Shown piece by piece: positions 8,263 to 17,147 of a stretch of DNA of 64,000 nt. Both the position numbers and the translations under genes were made by a program. The stretch's first letter is position 1. Every line of letters starts with the position of its first letter. Source of the stretch: Prevotellaceae bacterium (GTDB lineage: Bacteria; Bacteroidota; Bacteroidia; Bacteroidales; Bacteroidaceae); NCBI GenBank assembly GCA_015256945.1, contig JABZLB010000007.1, forward strand, positions 24,214-88,213, given 5' to 3'. The notes beneath the pieces were generated by a model. That model was not told where the DNA came from and ran no database searches. It saw only the letters and a list, made by a program, of their open reading frames with translations.

Positions 8263-10065
8263 CTATTCTTTATTAGAACGCTTGCGTTCTGTATGATCAA
8301 GGATAATCTTTCGGATGCGAAGGTTCTTGGGTGTAACCTCAACCAGCTCGTCTTCCTTAATATATTCGAGCATCTCTTCGAGGCTCATGATAGTCTTTGG
8401 TATAATACGGGCCTTGTCATCTGAACCTGAAGCACGCACGTTGGTGAGTTGTTTTGCCTTGCATACGTTCACAACGAGGTCGAGTTCGTGTATGTGTTCG
8501 CCCACAACCTGACCGGCATAGACGTCTTCTCCCGGGTCAATGAAGAAGCGACCACGGTCTTGCAGCTTGTCAATGGCATAAGCAAAAGCATTACCTGTGT
8601 CCATAGAAACCATGGAACCATTTGAGCGACGGCTTATCTCTCCTTTGTAAGGCTGGTACTCTTTATAGCGGTGAGCCATGATGGCTTCGCCCTGAGAGGC
8701 AGTCAATACATTCGTACGGAGACCGATAATACCGCGTGAAGGAATATCAAATGTGATGTTAACACGATCACCTTCAGTCTCCATGCCAGTCATTTCACCC
8801 TTACGACGCGTTACCATATCAACCATTTTGCTCGAATAATCGGTTGGAACGTTGATATCAAGCTCCTCAATAGGCTCACACTTCTGACCGTCAATTTCTT
8901 TGTAAATAACTTGTGGCTGCCCGACCTGAAGCTCATATCCTTCACGACGCATGGTTTCAATGAGTACAGAAAGGTGCAGAACGCCACGGCCTTTTACTAT
9001 CCATCGGTCGGTATATCCTTCGACAGGTTCTACCCGCAAGGCAATATTCTTCTCAAGTTCCTTTTGTAAACGGTCACCGATTTGGCGGGAAGTACAGAAC
9101 TTTCCTTCCTTTCCGAAGAACGGACTATCGTTTACCATAAAGAGCATACTCATGGTAGGTTCGTCAACTGCTATCGTAGGTAGTGCTTCAGGCTCCTCAA
9201 AATCGGAGATGGTATCGCCGATTTCGAAGCGTTCCAGGCCTACAACTGCGCAAATATCACCGCTACTTACTTCATCAATACGGCGATGGGTAATGCCCTC
9301 AAAAGTGTGAAGCTCTTTAATTTGTTCCTTTTCCATCGTTCCATCACGATGGCAAATGGTAACCTTCATACCGTCTTTCAACGTACCTCTGTGTACTCTT
9401 CCTACCGCAATACGGCCGGTATAGTTACTGTAATCAAGCGATGTGATAAGCATTTGAGGCTTACCATCTATGTGCTTTGGCGCCGGTATGGCCTCAAGAA
9501 TCTGGTCTAAAAGGAAATCGATATTATCGGTAGGCTTGCTGAAATCAGGTCCCATCCATCCATTTTTAGCCGAGCCATATACAACGGGAAAGTCGAGTTG
9601 GTCTTCCGTTGCGCCCAAATCGCACATCAAATCAAACACCATTTCATATACCTGTTCAGGGCGACAGTTGGGCTTATCCACCTTATTAACGACAACAATA
9701 GGCTTTAATCCTATCTTCAATGCTTTTTGAAGCACGAAACGTGTTTGTGGCATCGGGCCTTCAAAAGCGTCAACAAGCAGCAGACAACCGTCGGCCATGT
9801 TGAGCACTCGTTCCACTTCGCCACCGAAATCAGAGTGTCCTGGGGTATCAAGTATATTGATTTTTACACCTTTCCATGTAATGGAAACGTTCTTAGATAA
9901 TATAGTTATCCCGCGCTCACGCTCTAAATCGTTGGAGTCTAACACCTCTCCGCTGTTGTCTTGGCCGTCTCGAAACAGTTTTCCTGCGAGCATCATCTTG
10001 TCAACCAACGTTGTTTTTCCGTGGTCAACGTGTGCAATTACTGCGATATTACGAATGTCCTGCAT
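8263..10065 (-). CDS. typA: Ribosome-associated GTPase TypA/BipA
   Basis: A 600-residue translational GTPase of the EF-G type, close to the usual family length. The GTPase motifs are AHVDHGKTTL near residue 10, RERGITI near 50, DTPGHSDF near 73 and NKVDKP near 127. The later domains and the TypA C terminus (QVVGEHIHELDLVVNVCKAK, ELVEVTPKNLRIRK) follow. TypA binds the ribosome and helps assembly of the large subunit and growth under stress. It is transcribed alone from a TAATTTTG box 39 bases upstream and is divergent from rpsO, another ribosome-related gene. Confidence 0.97.
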   Translation of the reverse strand: MQDIRNIAVIAHVDHGKTTLVDKMMLAGKLFRDGQDNSGEVLDSNDLERERGITILSKNVSITWKGVKINILDTPGHSDFGGEVERVLNMADGCLLLVDAFEGPMPQTRFVLQKALKIGLKPIVVVNKVDKPNCRPEQVYEMVFDLMCDLGATEDQLDFPVVYGSAKNGWMGPDFSKPTDNIDFLLDQILEAIPAPKHIDGKPQMLITSLDYSNYTGRIAVGRVHRGTLKDGMKVTICHRDGTMEKEQIKELHTFEGITHRRIDEVSSGDICAVVGLERFEIGDTISDFEEPEALPTIAVDEPTMSMLFMVNDSPFFGKEGKFCTSRQIGDRLQKELEKNIALRVEPVEGYTDRWIVKGRGVLHLSVLIETMRREGYELQVGQPQVIYKEIDGQKCEPIEELDINVPTDYSSKMVDMVTRRKGEMTGMETEGDRVNITFDIPSRGIIGLRTNVLTASQGEAIMAHRYKEYQPYKGEISRRSNGSMVSMDTGNAFAYAIDKLQDRGRFFIDPGEDVYAGQVVGEHIHELDLVVNVCKAKQLTNVRASGSDDKARIIPKTIMSLEEMLEYIKEDELVEVTPKNLRIRKIILDHTERKRSNKE

Positions 10066-10103
10066 TACTTTACCTTAAATATCTATGCTAACTAATTTGG
10101 CTG

Positions 10104-10111
10104 CAAAATTA
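10104..10111 (-). promoter_or_regulatory. −7 box for typA
   Basis: TAATTTTG on the minus strand; predicted leader about 33 bases. Confidence 0.55.
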
Positions 10112-10154
10112 CAAAAAATATCGTGAACATGCGGGCTATATATAATCTTTTTAG

Positions 10155-10162
10155 TAACTTTG
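10155..10162 (+). promoter_or_regulatory. −7 box for rpsO
   Basis: TAACTTTG. Transcription starting near 10168 would give an unusually long leader of about 105 bases. Confidence 0.6.
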
Positions 10163-10185
10163 CAGAGCATTTCCGGAGAATCTGG

Positions 10186-10198
10186 GGCATTTGATGCC
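10186..10198 (+). promoter_or_regulatory. Hairpin in the rpsO leader
   Basis: GGCAT TTG ATGCC forms a short stem-loop early in the ~105-base leader. S15 represses its own mRNA in several bacteria by binding leader structures; whether this one serves that purpose is inference. Confidence 0.3.
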
Positions 10199-10273
10199 GT
10201 AAATAGTTGTGATTAAGGCTATAAGCGACAGAGGAATGTTATTGATGCAACACTTATTAATCAACAAAACAAC

Positions 10274-10543
10274 ATGTATTTAAACAAGGAAAAGAAGGCT
10301 GAAATCTTCACCAAGTTTGGTAAATCAACCACTGATACCGGTTCTGCCGAGAGTCAGATTGCACTGTTTACCTATCGCATTGCGCACTTAACCGAGCACG
10401 TTAAGGCCAATCACAAGGACTTTGTAACCACTCGTTCTCTTACCCAATTGGTAGGAAAGCGTCGTGCTTTGCTCAATTACCTTTACGATCGTGACATTGA
10501 ACGTTACCGTAGTATCATTAAAGCACTCGGTCTGCGTAAGTAA
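10274..10543 (+). CDS. rpsO: 30S ribosomal protein S15
   Basis: An 89-residue protein of the usual S15 length. It contains the conserved rRNA-binding block DTGSAESQIALFTYRIAHLT (residues about 21–40) and the HKDF..TRSL..LVGKRRALLNYL stretch (about 46–71). S15 binds the central domain of 16S rRNA early in 30S assembly. It has its own promoter and terminator, so it is a single-gene unit. Confidence 0.98.
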   Translation: MYLNKEKKAEIFTKFGKSTTDTGSAESQIALFTYRIAHLTEHVKANHKDFVTTRSLTQLVGKRRALLNYLYDRDIERYRSIIKALGLRK

Positions 10544-10567
10544 ATCACAGCCTGACAAAAGTATAAA

Positions 10568-10595
10568 AGAAGCCTCGCAACATTGCGAGGCTTCT
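10568..10595 (+). terminator. rpsO terminator
   Basis: Stem GAAGCCTCGC/GCGAGGCTTC with loop AACATT, flanked by A- and T-rich sequence, 25 bases after the rpsO stop. Confidence 0.85.
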
Positions 10596-10619
10596 TCATT
10601 TATAGCAATTTTCGAAGAT

Positions 10620-10735
10620 CACCATTCTGATTTTTGCTTATCCTTATTCTGATTTCTGCCTGCCTTTATTCTAATTTTTACCCAACCTTATTCTGCTCCT
10701 TACTTAACCTTATTGAATAATTTGCATGTCTCCGT
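10620..10735. repeat. Five-unit tandem array with exact 22-bp period
   Basis: The recurring core ATTCTGATTT begins at 10624, 10646, 10668 and 10690, and a weaker form at 10712, each step exactly 22 bp. Unit sequence is unrelated to the array at 8014. It lies between the rpsO terminator and the end of folK. Confidence 0.8.
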
Positions 10736-10737
10736 TA

Positions 10738-11217
10738 TTATTTCGTGAATACCTTATTTAATATAATGCGCAAATCTTCATCGTTTTTTGCAATTTCCTG
10801 CAACGGATTTATGACGAATTCACGTTCTTTCATGTGTGGATGTGGGATTTTAAGATCAGGCTCATCAATTGTAAGGTCATCGTAAAGCAATATATCAATA
10901 TCAATGATTCGGTCGTGATATACGCCACCTTTCGATTTATTCACACGTCCCATATCACATTCTATCTTCTGCGTTACAGCCAAAACCTGACGCGGATTTA
11001 ATTTTGTTTCGCAACAAACACACGCATTTATAAACTTGTTAGGCGAATAAAAACCCCAGGGAACTGTCTCTATCATCGACGATTCACATCTTATCTTCCC
11101 TACCCTCTCCTCCAATAAGTCAAGAGCTTCGCGAATAAGACGCTTACGGTTTCCGATGTTCGAGCCTAAGCTAAAGAACACCAAATGGCATGCTTCCAGA
11201 TTATTTTCAACCATCAA
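10738..11217 (-). CDS. folK: 6-hydroxymethyl-7,8-dihydropterin pyrophosphokinase
   Basis: FolK transfers pyrophosphate from ATP to the pterin in folate synthesis. The 159-residue protein shows FFSLGSNIGNR near residue 14, the pterin-binding ETVPWGFYSPNKFINAC near 48, and the active-site string DRIIDIDILLYDD near 100 followed by IPHPHMKEREFVINPL. It is the last gene of the ftsX–folK operon, 17 bases after queA. Confidence 0.95.
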   Translation of the reverse strand: MMVENNLEACHLVFFSLGSNIGNRKRLIREALDLLEERVGKIRCESSMIETVPWGFYSPNKFINACVCCETKLNPRQVLAVTQKIECDMGRVNKSKGGVYHDRIIDIDILLYDDLTIDEPDLKIPHPHMKEREFVINPLQEIAKNDEDLRIILNKVFTK

Positions 11218-11234
11218 TATGGCTTTAAGCTGAA

Positions 11235-12428
11235 CTAATCAACTATAAGTAGTGAGTCGCCAAAGCAACCAAACTTATACCCGTGCTTCACAGCGAGGTC
11301 ATAACACTCCATTACAGCTTCATAGCCACCGAAGGCAGCGGTCGACATTAACAGCGTAGACTCTGGATGATAGAAGTTTGCAACCATCGAATCGGCGAGG
11401 CCAAAGTTATACGGTGGAAAAATAAACTTACTTGTCCACCCGTTATATTCTTTCAGCATACCATCGGTACCCACAGCCGTTTCGGTTGCTTTCGCCACGC
11501 TTGTACCTACTGCACACACATGGTGCCCGGCCTTTTTTGCCCGGTTTACAATCTCACAGGCCTCCTTTTCTATCAGCATTTGCTCCGAATCCATTTTGTG
11601 TTTGGTAAGATCTTCCACCTCAATGGGTGAGAAATTACTTAGTCCACAGTGCAGGGTTACGAAAGCCGAGTTAATACCTTTAATCTCCATGCGCTTCATT
11701 AACTCACGCGAAAAGTGAAGTCCTGTGGCAGGAGCTGTTACCGCTCCTTCTTTACGGGCAAAGATACACTGGAAGTTTTCCATGTCCTCGGCGGTGGCAT
11801 GCGAATGCACGTGCATGCCATGCATCTCCGGATTTTCAGGGCGTCCGTTCAGGATATAAGCAGGAAGCGGAGCCTCGCCCAGCGCAAACAGGTCGCGTTT
11901 AAACTGTTCATGGTCGCAATCGTAAAGGAAACGTAGTGAGCGTCCGCGGCTTGTGGTATTGTCATAAACCTCTGCAACCATTGTCCCTACCTCGTCAAAG
12001 AAGAGCTTGTTGCCAATACGAATCTTACGTGCAGGCTCTACAAGCACATCCCAGAGATGCGTTTCTTCGTTCAGTTCGCGCAGAATAAACACCTCTATCT
12101 TGGCATCGGTCTTCTCCTTTGTACCGTAAAGCCGGGCAGGAAACACTTTTGTATCGTTAAAAATAAAGGTATCGCCTTCGTCAAAATAGTCGATAATGTT
12201 ACGGAAATCAAGATACTCTCCTTCAACGGGATTGCCCTTTTCATCCTTACGAAACATCTCTATCTCGCCTGTTGTACGATGTAAAACCATCAGTCGCGAC
12301 TCGTCACGACGTGTCACTCTGAACGTTTCCTTCGTTCCATCATCGTTTATAAACTCGCGCTCAAAGCTGTGAGGATACAGCGCCACCAGCTCCTGGGGCA
12401 GTTTAAACTTAAATTGCGATAACTTCAT
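11235..12428 (-). CDS. queA: S-adenosylmethionine:tRNA ribosyltransferase-isomerase
   Basis: QueA builds the epoxycyclopentane ring of queuosine at the tRNA wobble position, using the ribose of SAM. The 397-residue protein begins LSQFKFKLPQELVALYP and carries NDTKVFPARL near residue 94, AEDMENFQ..FARKEGAVTAPATGLHFS near 213–240, and a C-terminal GDSLLI. It is longer than many QueA proteins, mainly from an insertion near residues 30–70 (DGTKETFRVTRRDESRL), which I believe is common in Bacteroidetes. It lies 14 bases after truB, another tRNA-modification gene. Confidence 0.96.
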   Translation of the reverse strand: MKLSQFKFKLPQELVALYPHSFEREFINDDGTKETFRVTRRDESRLMVLHRTTGEIEMFRKDEKGNPVEGEYLDFRNIIDYFDEGDTFIFNDTKVFPARLYGTKEKTDAKIEVFILRELNEETHLWDVLVEPARKIRIGNKLFFDEVGTMVAEVYDNTTSRGRSLRFLYDCDHEQFKRDLFALGEAPLPAYILNGRPENPEMHGMHVHSHATAEDMENFQCIFARKEGAVTAPATGLHFSRELMKRMEIKGINSAFVTLHCGLSNFSPIEVEDLTKHKMDSEQMLIEKEACEIVNRAKKAGHHVCAVGTSVAKATETAVGTDGMLKEYNGWTSKFIFPPYNFGLADSMVANFYHPESTLLMSTAAFGGYEAVMECYDLAVKHGYKFGCFGDSLLIVD

Positions 12429-12442
12429 ATTTTCTTTTCCTT

Positions 12443-13192
12443 TCAGTTTTTCAAATGATTTTCTTTTGTCGCCTCAGGCATATCTCCCGGAGATGATGGC
12501 GTTACGTTTGCATCAAGCCACTCCTGAAAGTGGTCGTAATCAATACAATCGGCTATCGAATAGCTTCCTGTTCGCGTGCGTCGTAAGGCTGTAAGATAGG
12601 CGCCACTGTTCAAAGCACGTCCAATATCGCGTGCAAGGGCACGAATATATGTACCTTTTCCACATATCACGCGAATGGAAAGCTGCATTTTTTCTGCATC
12701 AAAGGCTGTCAGTTCTATCTCATCTATATGGATATTTTTTGCCTTAAGCTGCACACTTTCGCCGTTACGGCGCAAGCGGTATGAGCGTTCACCATCAATT
12801 TTACAAGCACTGTATGTAGGAGGCACCTGTTCAATGTCGCCCACAAACTGTTTCAGAACCGCTTCTATCGTTTCGCGACTGATATGTTCCGTGGGAAAAA
12901 TGTGGTTCACTTCGTGCTCCATATCATAGCTGTCGGTGGTGGCACCCAGCTGCAAGGTAGCCTTATATTCCTTTGAATGGCTCTGCAACTGTTCTATTTG
13001 TTTGGTACACCGGCCCGTACACAGTATAAGAACGCCCGTTGCCAACGGGTCTAATGTGCCTGCATGCCCAACCTTAACCTTCTGTCCCAAGTGGTGAGAG
13101 AGCAGATAACGAATATGTGCAAGCGCACCGAAACTGGACATACGGTAGGGTTTGTCAATCGCAATAATTTCGCCTTGCAGGAAGTTCATCAA
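12443..13192 (-). CDS. truB: tRNA pseudouridine-55 synthase
   Basis: TruB converts U55 of tRNA to pseudouridine. The catalytic Asp is in GHAGTLDPLATGVL near residue 49, with PPTYSACKIDGERSYRLRR near 118 and the KGTYIRALARDIG block near 176. At 249 residues it is the short form without a long PUA extension. It overlaps the uppP stop by four bases, which supports translational coupling within the operon. Confidence 0.96.
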   Translation of the reverse strand: MMNFLQGEIIAIDKPYRMSSFGALAHIRYLLSHHLGQKVKVGHAGTLDPLATGVLILCTGRCTKQIEQLQSHSKEYKATLQLGATTDSYDMEHEVNHIFPTEHISRETIEAVLKQFVGDIEQVPPTYSACKIDGERSYRLRRNGESVQLKAKNIHIDEIELTAFDAEKMQLSIRVICGKGTYIRALARDIGRALNSGAYLTALRRTRTGSYSIADCIDYDHFQEWLDANVTPSSPGDMPEATKENHLKN

Positions 13193-14061
13193 TCAAACAT
13201 TACAAGTGAATGGCCCGTTAACAGCAATATAAGGATAACAATACCTACAATTATACGATACCATCCGAACAGTTTAAAACCGTATTTAGTGAGAAAACCA
13301 ACAAACCATTTCATGGCAAGCAGCGCCACAACAAAGGCTACAACACTGCCTGTAAGCAATAATATCAGGTTGTCGGCGGTGGCCCACGACCCTCCTACGG
13401 CTTCTTTGCCGATAAAAAGCTGCAATAAATCAAGCCCCGTTGCAGCGGCCATTGTCGGCACTGCCAGGAAAAACGAGAACTCAGCGGCCCGTTTACGCGT
13501 AAGCTTTTGCGACATACCACCTACAATAGTGGCCATAGAACGGCTTACACCAGGTATCATTGACACACTCTGTATAACGCCAATCCAGAACGCGCGTTTT
13601 GTAGTCACCTCGTTTTCGTCGCGTCCTTTATTGAATATTGAATCGCAGAACAGCATAAAAATGCCTCCCAACACCAGCATAACAGGCACTACCCATATAG
13701 CTATCTGCGGATTAAGCAGGCGGTCGACAATTGGTTTCTTAATGAAAAAACCTATTATAGCCGTAGGCACAAAGGCTACAAACAGCAGCCAGTAAAAGCT
13801 GAACTTATGCCTGAAACGCTGCCATGGTGTGCTCCCTGTGGGGGCAGGCGTATGGTTTAAGCTGAAAAAGCGGTTCCAATAAAGCACTACTACCGACAGA
13901 ATTGCACCAAACTGTATAATCACCGTAAATGCTCTTACAAAATCAGAATTTTGTACACCCAGCAGATTTTCGGCAATCAGCATGTGCCCTGTCGACGATA
14001 CGGGAAGAAACTCAGTAAGTCCTTCCACTATGGCTATGATGATAGTTTGCAGTAATGTCAT
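13189..14061 (-). CDS. uppP: Undecaprenyl-diphosphatase
   Basis: UppP (BacA) dephosphorylates undecaprenyl pyrophosphate to recycle the lipid carrier for peptidoglycan and O-antigen. This 290-residue integral membrane protein has the two active-site blocks EGLTEFLPVSSTGHM near residue 13 and PGVSRSMATIVGG near 170, and at least seven hydrophobic helices. It lies 12 bases after the DUF3098 gene and overlaps truB. Overexpression of this family gives bacitracin tolerance. Confidence 0.95.
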   Translation of the reverse strand: MTLLQTIIIAIVEGLTEFLPVSSTGHMLIAENLLGVQNSDFVRAFTVIIQFGAILSVVVLYWNRFFSLNHTPAPTGSTPWQRFRHKFSFYWLLFVAFVPTAIIGFFIKKPIVDRLLNPQIAIWVVPVMLVLGGIFMLFCDSIFNKGRDENEVTTKRAFWIGVIQSVSMIPGVSRSMATIVGGMSQKLTRKRAAEFSFFLAVPTMAAATGLDLLQLFIGKEAVGGSWATADNLILLLTGSVVAFVVALLAMKWFVGFLTKYGFKLFGWYRIIVGIVILILLLTGHSLVMFD

Positions 14062-14073
14062 CGCCGTGCCGTA

Positions 14074-14364
14074 TTATTTTGAAGCTGTTTCTTCTGTTTT
14101 CCCGGCAGCATGAGCCTGCTCTTCCGGTGTTTCGGCAACGTCATCCTTAGGTTTACGCACAACTGCATAAATCATAGATATGAAGCCCAGGAACGTAACC
14201 ACGGGAGCTACCTTAATGCGACGGAAGCTGAAAATATCAGGATTGTAGGCCTGTTCTGTTGAGCCTGCACCGCTCATCAGTATAAACCCTGCTACAACAA
14301 TTGCGAAACCTATACCCAATAATATAAAATTGGTACGGTCAAAAGCTAAATTTTTCTTATCCAT
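14074..14364 (-). CDS. DUF3098 small membrane protein
   Basis: A 96-residue protein with two transmembrane helices (about 11–30 and 55–70) split by YNPDIFSFRRIKVAPV, which matches the Bacteroidetes DUF3098 family as I recall it. The charged C-terminal tail (residues 72–96) should be cytoplasmic. Function is unknown; its constant position between ftsX and uppP suggests a cell-envelope or division role, which is inference only. Confidence 0.85.
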   Translation of the reverse strand: MDKKNLAFDRTNFILLGIGFAIVVAGFILMSGAGSTEQAYNPDIFSFRRIKVAPVVTFLGFISMIYAVVRKPKDDVAETPEEQAHAAGKTEETASK

Positions 14365-14420
14365 TATTATATAATATAACGGCTTTCGGCACAGAACATT
14401 GTATGCCGTAAGCCCTAACC

Positions 14421-15305
14421 TTAAATCTGATACAGTTCACCGGCCTTCATTCGCAGGAATTTATTTACCGATATATTGGCGCAGATACCTGTGATAACAA
14501 TGCCAAACAGAAATACAGAACCCGCTGTAACAGCCATCTCCCGCCAGGTAACGATGGTTAATATCTCCGGCTGGTTACAATAAAGAGCATATAACCCTGC
14601 CGCCAGAACGCCGCAGGCTATCAGAGCTGCCAGCATACCCGTTACCACTGCACGTCGTATAAACGGTGCCCTTATAAAGCTCCACGACGCACCTACAAGC
14701 TTCATTGTATGTATGGAAAAGCGGCGGGCGAAGATGCTTAGGCGCACCGTGTTGTTAATTAATGAGAACGATATAAAGGTAAGCAGCGCGGCAAGCACGA
14801 GCAGCGAAATGCCTATCCTGGCCAGATTACGGTTTAAAGCTTCAACAAGACCTTTCTGATAGTTGATGTCTGACACCTTAGGGTACTTCTTTAAATCGGC
14901 TGAAATCCAGGTCAAACTGTCGTTATTGGCATAATCGCTCGTCAGCGTGAGCACGATTGATGAGGGAAAAGGGTTCACGCCATCGGTAAATTCGGCCGGG
15001 TTAGTGCCCATTGTGCGGGTAGCTTCGGCCAGTGCCTGCTGCTTGCTGATAAACTGAATGCTTCGGATATACGGCTTATCCAGCAGGCTTTTATATACGG
15101 TTTGTGCCTCAGCATCAGACATATCCTGATCCATCAGCATCGTAACCTCGAGGTTTTCCTTGAAATGGGCTGCCAAATTACGGCCCGTAAGTGTACTGAA
15201 AACAATAAGTCCAAGCAGAACAAGCACCATGGCAGTGCTGATACAAAGCGTCACAGACTGCAACCGTCCTGACTGTCGGGTTGCCCTGATATGTTTCTTT
15301 CCCAT
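14421..15305 (-). CDS. ftsX: FtsX-like cell division permease
   Basis: A 294-residue four-helix permease: one N-terminal helix (LCISTAMVLVLLGLIVF, near residue 21), an external domain of ~120 residues, and three C-terminal helices. This is the FtsX layout. FtsX works with the ATPase FtsE to switch on peptidoglycan hydrolases at the septum; no ftsE is in the window. The ORF could start at 15359, but the TACTTTTG box at 15339–15346 lies inside that extension, so ATG at 15305 (MGKKHIRATRQ) is preferred. It is the first gene of a six-gene operon ending with folK. Confidence 0.88.
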   Translation of the reverse strand: MGKKHIRATRQSGRLQSVTLCISTAMVLVLLGLIVFSTLTGRNLAAHFKENLEVTMLMDQDMSDAEAQTVYKSLLDKPYIRSIQFISKQQALAEATRTMGTNPAEFTDGVNPFPSSIVLTLTSDYANNDSLTWISADLKKYPKVSDINYQKGLVEALNRNLARIGISLLVLAALLTFISFSLINNTVRLSIFARRFSIHTMKLVGASWSFIRAPFIRRAVVTGMLAALIACGVLAAGLYALYCNQPEILTIVTWREMAVTAGSVFLFGIVITGICANISVNKFLRMKAGELYQI

Positions 15306-15338
15306 TATAAAATTGGCTATAATCGTGCGAACTTCATG

Positions 15339-15346
15339 CAAAAGTA
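15339..15346 (-). promoter_or_regulatory. −7 box for the ftsX–folK operon
   Basis: TACTTTTG on the minus strand, 34 bases before the preferred ftsX start. Confidence 0.55.
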
Positions 15347-15430
15347 ACAAATTAATCATATAACAACAACCCTTTAACGTGCATTAACCAAATAACCGTA
15401 AACGCCATACGGCCTTATATGCTTTTTTGT

Positions 15431-15438
15431 TATCTTTG
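15431..15438 (+). promoter_or_regulatory. −7 box for the radical SAM gene
   Basis: TATCTTTG, 36 bases before the ATG at 15475. It is divergent from the ftsX promoter about 85 bp away. Confidence 0.6.
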
Positions 15439-15474
15439 CCGCAAATTAATGCAGAAAACTGAAAATTACGCAAT

Positions 15475-16242
15475 ATGAGCACCATCATTTACCCCAGCCC
15501 GATATACGGTCCTGTGCATAGCCGCCGCCTCGGACTAAGTTTAGGCATAAACCTTATGCCGGCAGACGGCAAGATTTGCACTTTCGACTGCCTTTATTGT
15601 GAGTGTGGTTTCAACGCCGAAAGGCGCACAAGGTCGGCCTATCCCACCCGTGAGGCTGTGGCCGAAGCCCTCGAACGCCAGCTCATTGCGATGCACAACG
15701 AGGGTCAACACCCCGATGTGCTTACCTTTGCAGGCAACGGAGAGCCTACAAGCAACCCTCATTTTGCGGGTATTATCGACGATACCGTACGACTTCGCAA
15801 CCGCTGGTGTCCCGGAGCTAAGATTAGTGTGCTGAGCAATTCAACCTTTACGGGGCGGAAAGATATACGGGAAGCCCTGATGAAAGTTGACAATAACATC
15901 CTGAAACTCGACACCGTTGACAACGAATACATACGGCGTGTTGACCGCCCTGTGCAGCCATCGTACGATGTCAGGAAAATCATTGAGAACCTCAAATGGT
16001 TCAAAGGGCACGTCATTGTTCAAACCATGTTCCTCAAAGGCGACGGAACCGACAATACAGGCGAGCAGTATGTGGCACCGTGGATAGAAGCATTGTGCGA
16101 CATTAAGCCTCAGAGCGTCATGATATATACCATTGATCGCGAAACACCCGACCTTAAATTGCGCAAGGCTTCGCACGAAGAGCTTGACGCAATATGCCAG
16201 CGTGTAATCGACGCTGGCATACCTTGTACGGCTTCTTATTAA
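15475..16242 (+). CDS. Radical SAM protein
   Basis: A 255-residue radical SAM enzyme. The [4Fe-4S]-binding CxxxCxxC motif is CTFDCLYC near residue 36, followed by another Cys two residues later (CECGF). The SAM-binding TFAGNGEPTSNP near residue 84 and the strand LKLDTVD near 143 complete the core. Related Bacteroidetes proteins have no assigned reaction that I can name, and there is no auxiliary cluster domain. It is monocistronic, ending 31 bases before the convergent HU-like gene. Confidence 0.85.
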   Translation: MSTIIYPSPIYGPVHSRRLGLSLGINLMPADGKICTFDCLYCECGFNAERRTRSAYPTREAVAEALERQLIAMHNEGQHPDVLTFAGNGEPTSNPHFAGIIDDTVRLRNRWCPGAKISVLSNSTFTGRKDIREALMKVDNNILKLDTVDNEYIRRVDRPVQPSYDVRKIIENLKWFKGHVIVQTMFLKGDGTDNTGEQYVAPWIEALCDIKPQSVMIYTIDRETPDLKLRKASHEELDAICQRVIDAGIPCTASY

Positions 16243-16273
16243 AGAAACGCATTGCTCAATAAGCTGTAACTTT

Positions 16274-16873
16274 TTACGACAACATATAAACCGGTGCATT
16301 TTTGTGGCCGGTTTTTTTGATGATACCAGCATCAACAAAATGCCTTAACCATTTACGGGCCGAATAAACAGTAAGCGAAAACTGCATCTGCACGGTACGA
16401 CGTGTCATGGTTCCATGCTGTTTCAGATAGCCGGTAAACGCTGTTTTCATCTCTTCAACGGTGTACCGGCGCGACAGGGTTGTGCCTTTGAGCCGTATAA
16501 AACGGGCTTTCGCGCGCACGGCAACAAGCAAGCCTCTTTCGGGTTTAAACCTGAAACCCCTGACACTCACATAGTTTCCCTTCACCTTTTCAACAGGTAC
16601 GTTTCGCGGCAGCCTCACTGAGGCCCTCACTGTAAAATATCCTATACCCGGAAGATAGAAACGGCCACCCTGCGACAAGTCGTGCAAGGCTGCATCGTAT
16701 AAGGCCGACAGCACCGCCTCTACATCGCCACCCGTCAGCGAGCAGCTGTGACAAACATCTTCCTTCAGCCTGTCACGAGAGCGCACGGCGTCGGGAAGCA
16801 ATCTTACGTAGCGAAGCTCGGCTCCGCCTCCACCGGCATTGCCGATAGAATGTACATCCATTTTAATTGACAT
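16274..16873 (-). CDS. HU-like DNA-binding protein with C-terminal winged helix
   Basis: A 199-residue basic protein. The N-terminal part (about 1–125) resembles the divergent Bacteroidetes HU-like family: the helix DVEAVLSALYDAALHDLSQG is followed by the strand FYLPGIGYFTVRAS and a beta-arm region VRGFRFKPERGLL. The C-terminal ~65 residues (YTVEEMKTAFTGYLKQHGTMTRRTVQMQF, ARKWLRHFVDAGIIKKTG) look like a winged helix-turn-helix. Together they suggest a nucleoid or regulatory DNA-binding protein; the target is unknown. It has its own TATCTTTG promoter. Confidence 0.75.
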   Translation of the reverse strand: MSIKMDVHSIGNAGGGGAELRYVRLLPDAVRSRDRLKEDVCHSCSLTGGDVEAVLSALYDAALHDLSQGGRFYLPGIGYFTVRASVRLPRNVPVEKVKGNYVSVRGFRFKPERGLLVAVRAKARFIRLKGTTLSRRYTVEEMKTAFTGYLKQHGTMTRRTVQMQFSLTVYSARKWLRHFVDAGIIKKTGHKNAPVYMLS

Positions 16874-16903
16874 CGTATTTATTATGATTTAAGGTTAACG
16901 ATG

Positions 16904-16911
16904 CAAAGATA
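16904..16911 (-). promoter_or_regulatory. −7 box for the HU-like gene
   Basis: TATCTTTG on the minus strand, 31 bases before the ATG at 16873. Confidence 0.6.
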
Positions 16912-16977
16912 ACCACATCACGGCGTAACGGCAACGGCTGCCTGCGTATCTTCTGGTGTTTTTATGCTGAAAAGGTT

Positions 16978-17067
16978 GTCGTATGACGGCCGTCAGCAAC
17001 ATCTTCGGCGACTGTCATACTGCGTGTACGGCGGTCGTCAGCAACGCTGCCTGCGGCCGCCGAACGA
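16978..17067. repeat. Dispersed GC-rich palindromic element, copy B
   Basis: Same element as at 1806: four subunits near 16984, 17006, 17029 and 17054 (spacing 22, 23, 25), with the core GGCCGTCAGCAAC and complementary ends (GTCGTATGACGG; GCCGCCGAACGAC). It lies between the divergent promoters of the HU-like and GNAT–Tag genes. Confidence 0.75.
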
Positions 17068-17134
17068 CACCCTGTAAAGCGTAAAGACACAGGCACAAAA
17101 GCGTAATGTCACAGACTATATGATTAAATTTTGG

Positions 17135-17142
17135 TATCTTTG
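17135..17142 (+). promoter_or_regulatory. −7 box for the GNAT–Tag fusion
   Basis: TATCTTTG only five bases before the ATG at 17148, so the transcript would begin at or next to the start codon (leaderless). Confidence 0.55.
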
Positions 17143-17147
17143 CAGGC

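Noticed and set aside
11235..12428. Riboswitch control (preQ1 or similar) of queA
   Set aside because: The gene is inside an operon with only 14 bases before it; no room for a structured leader.
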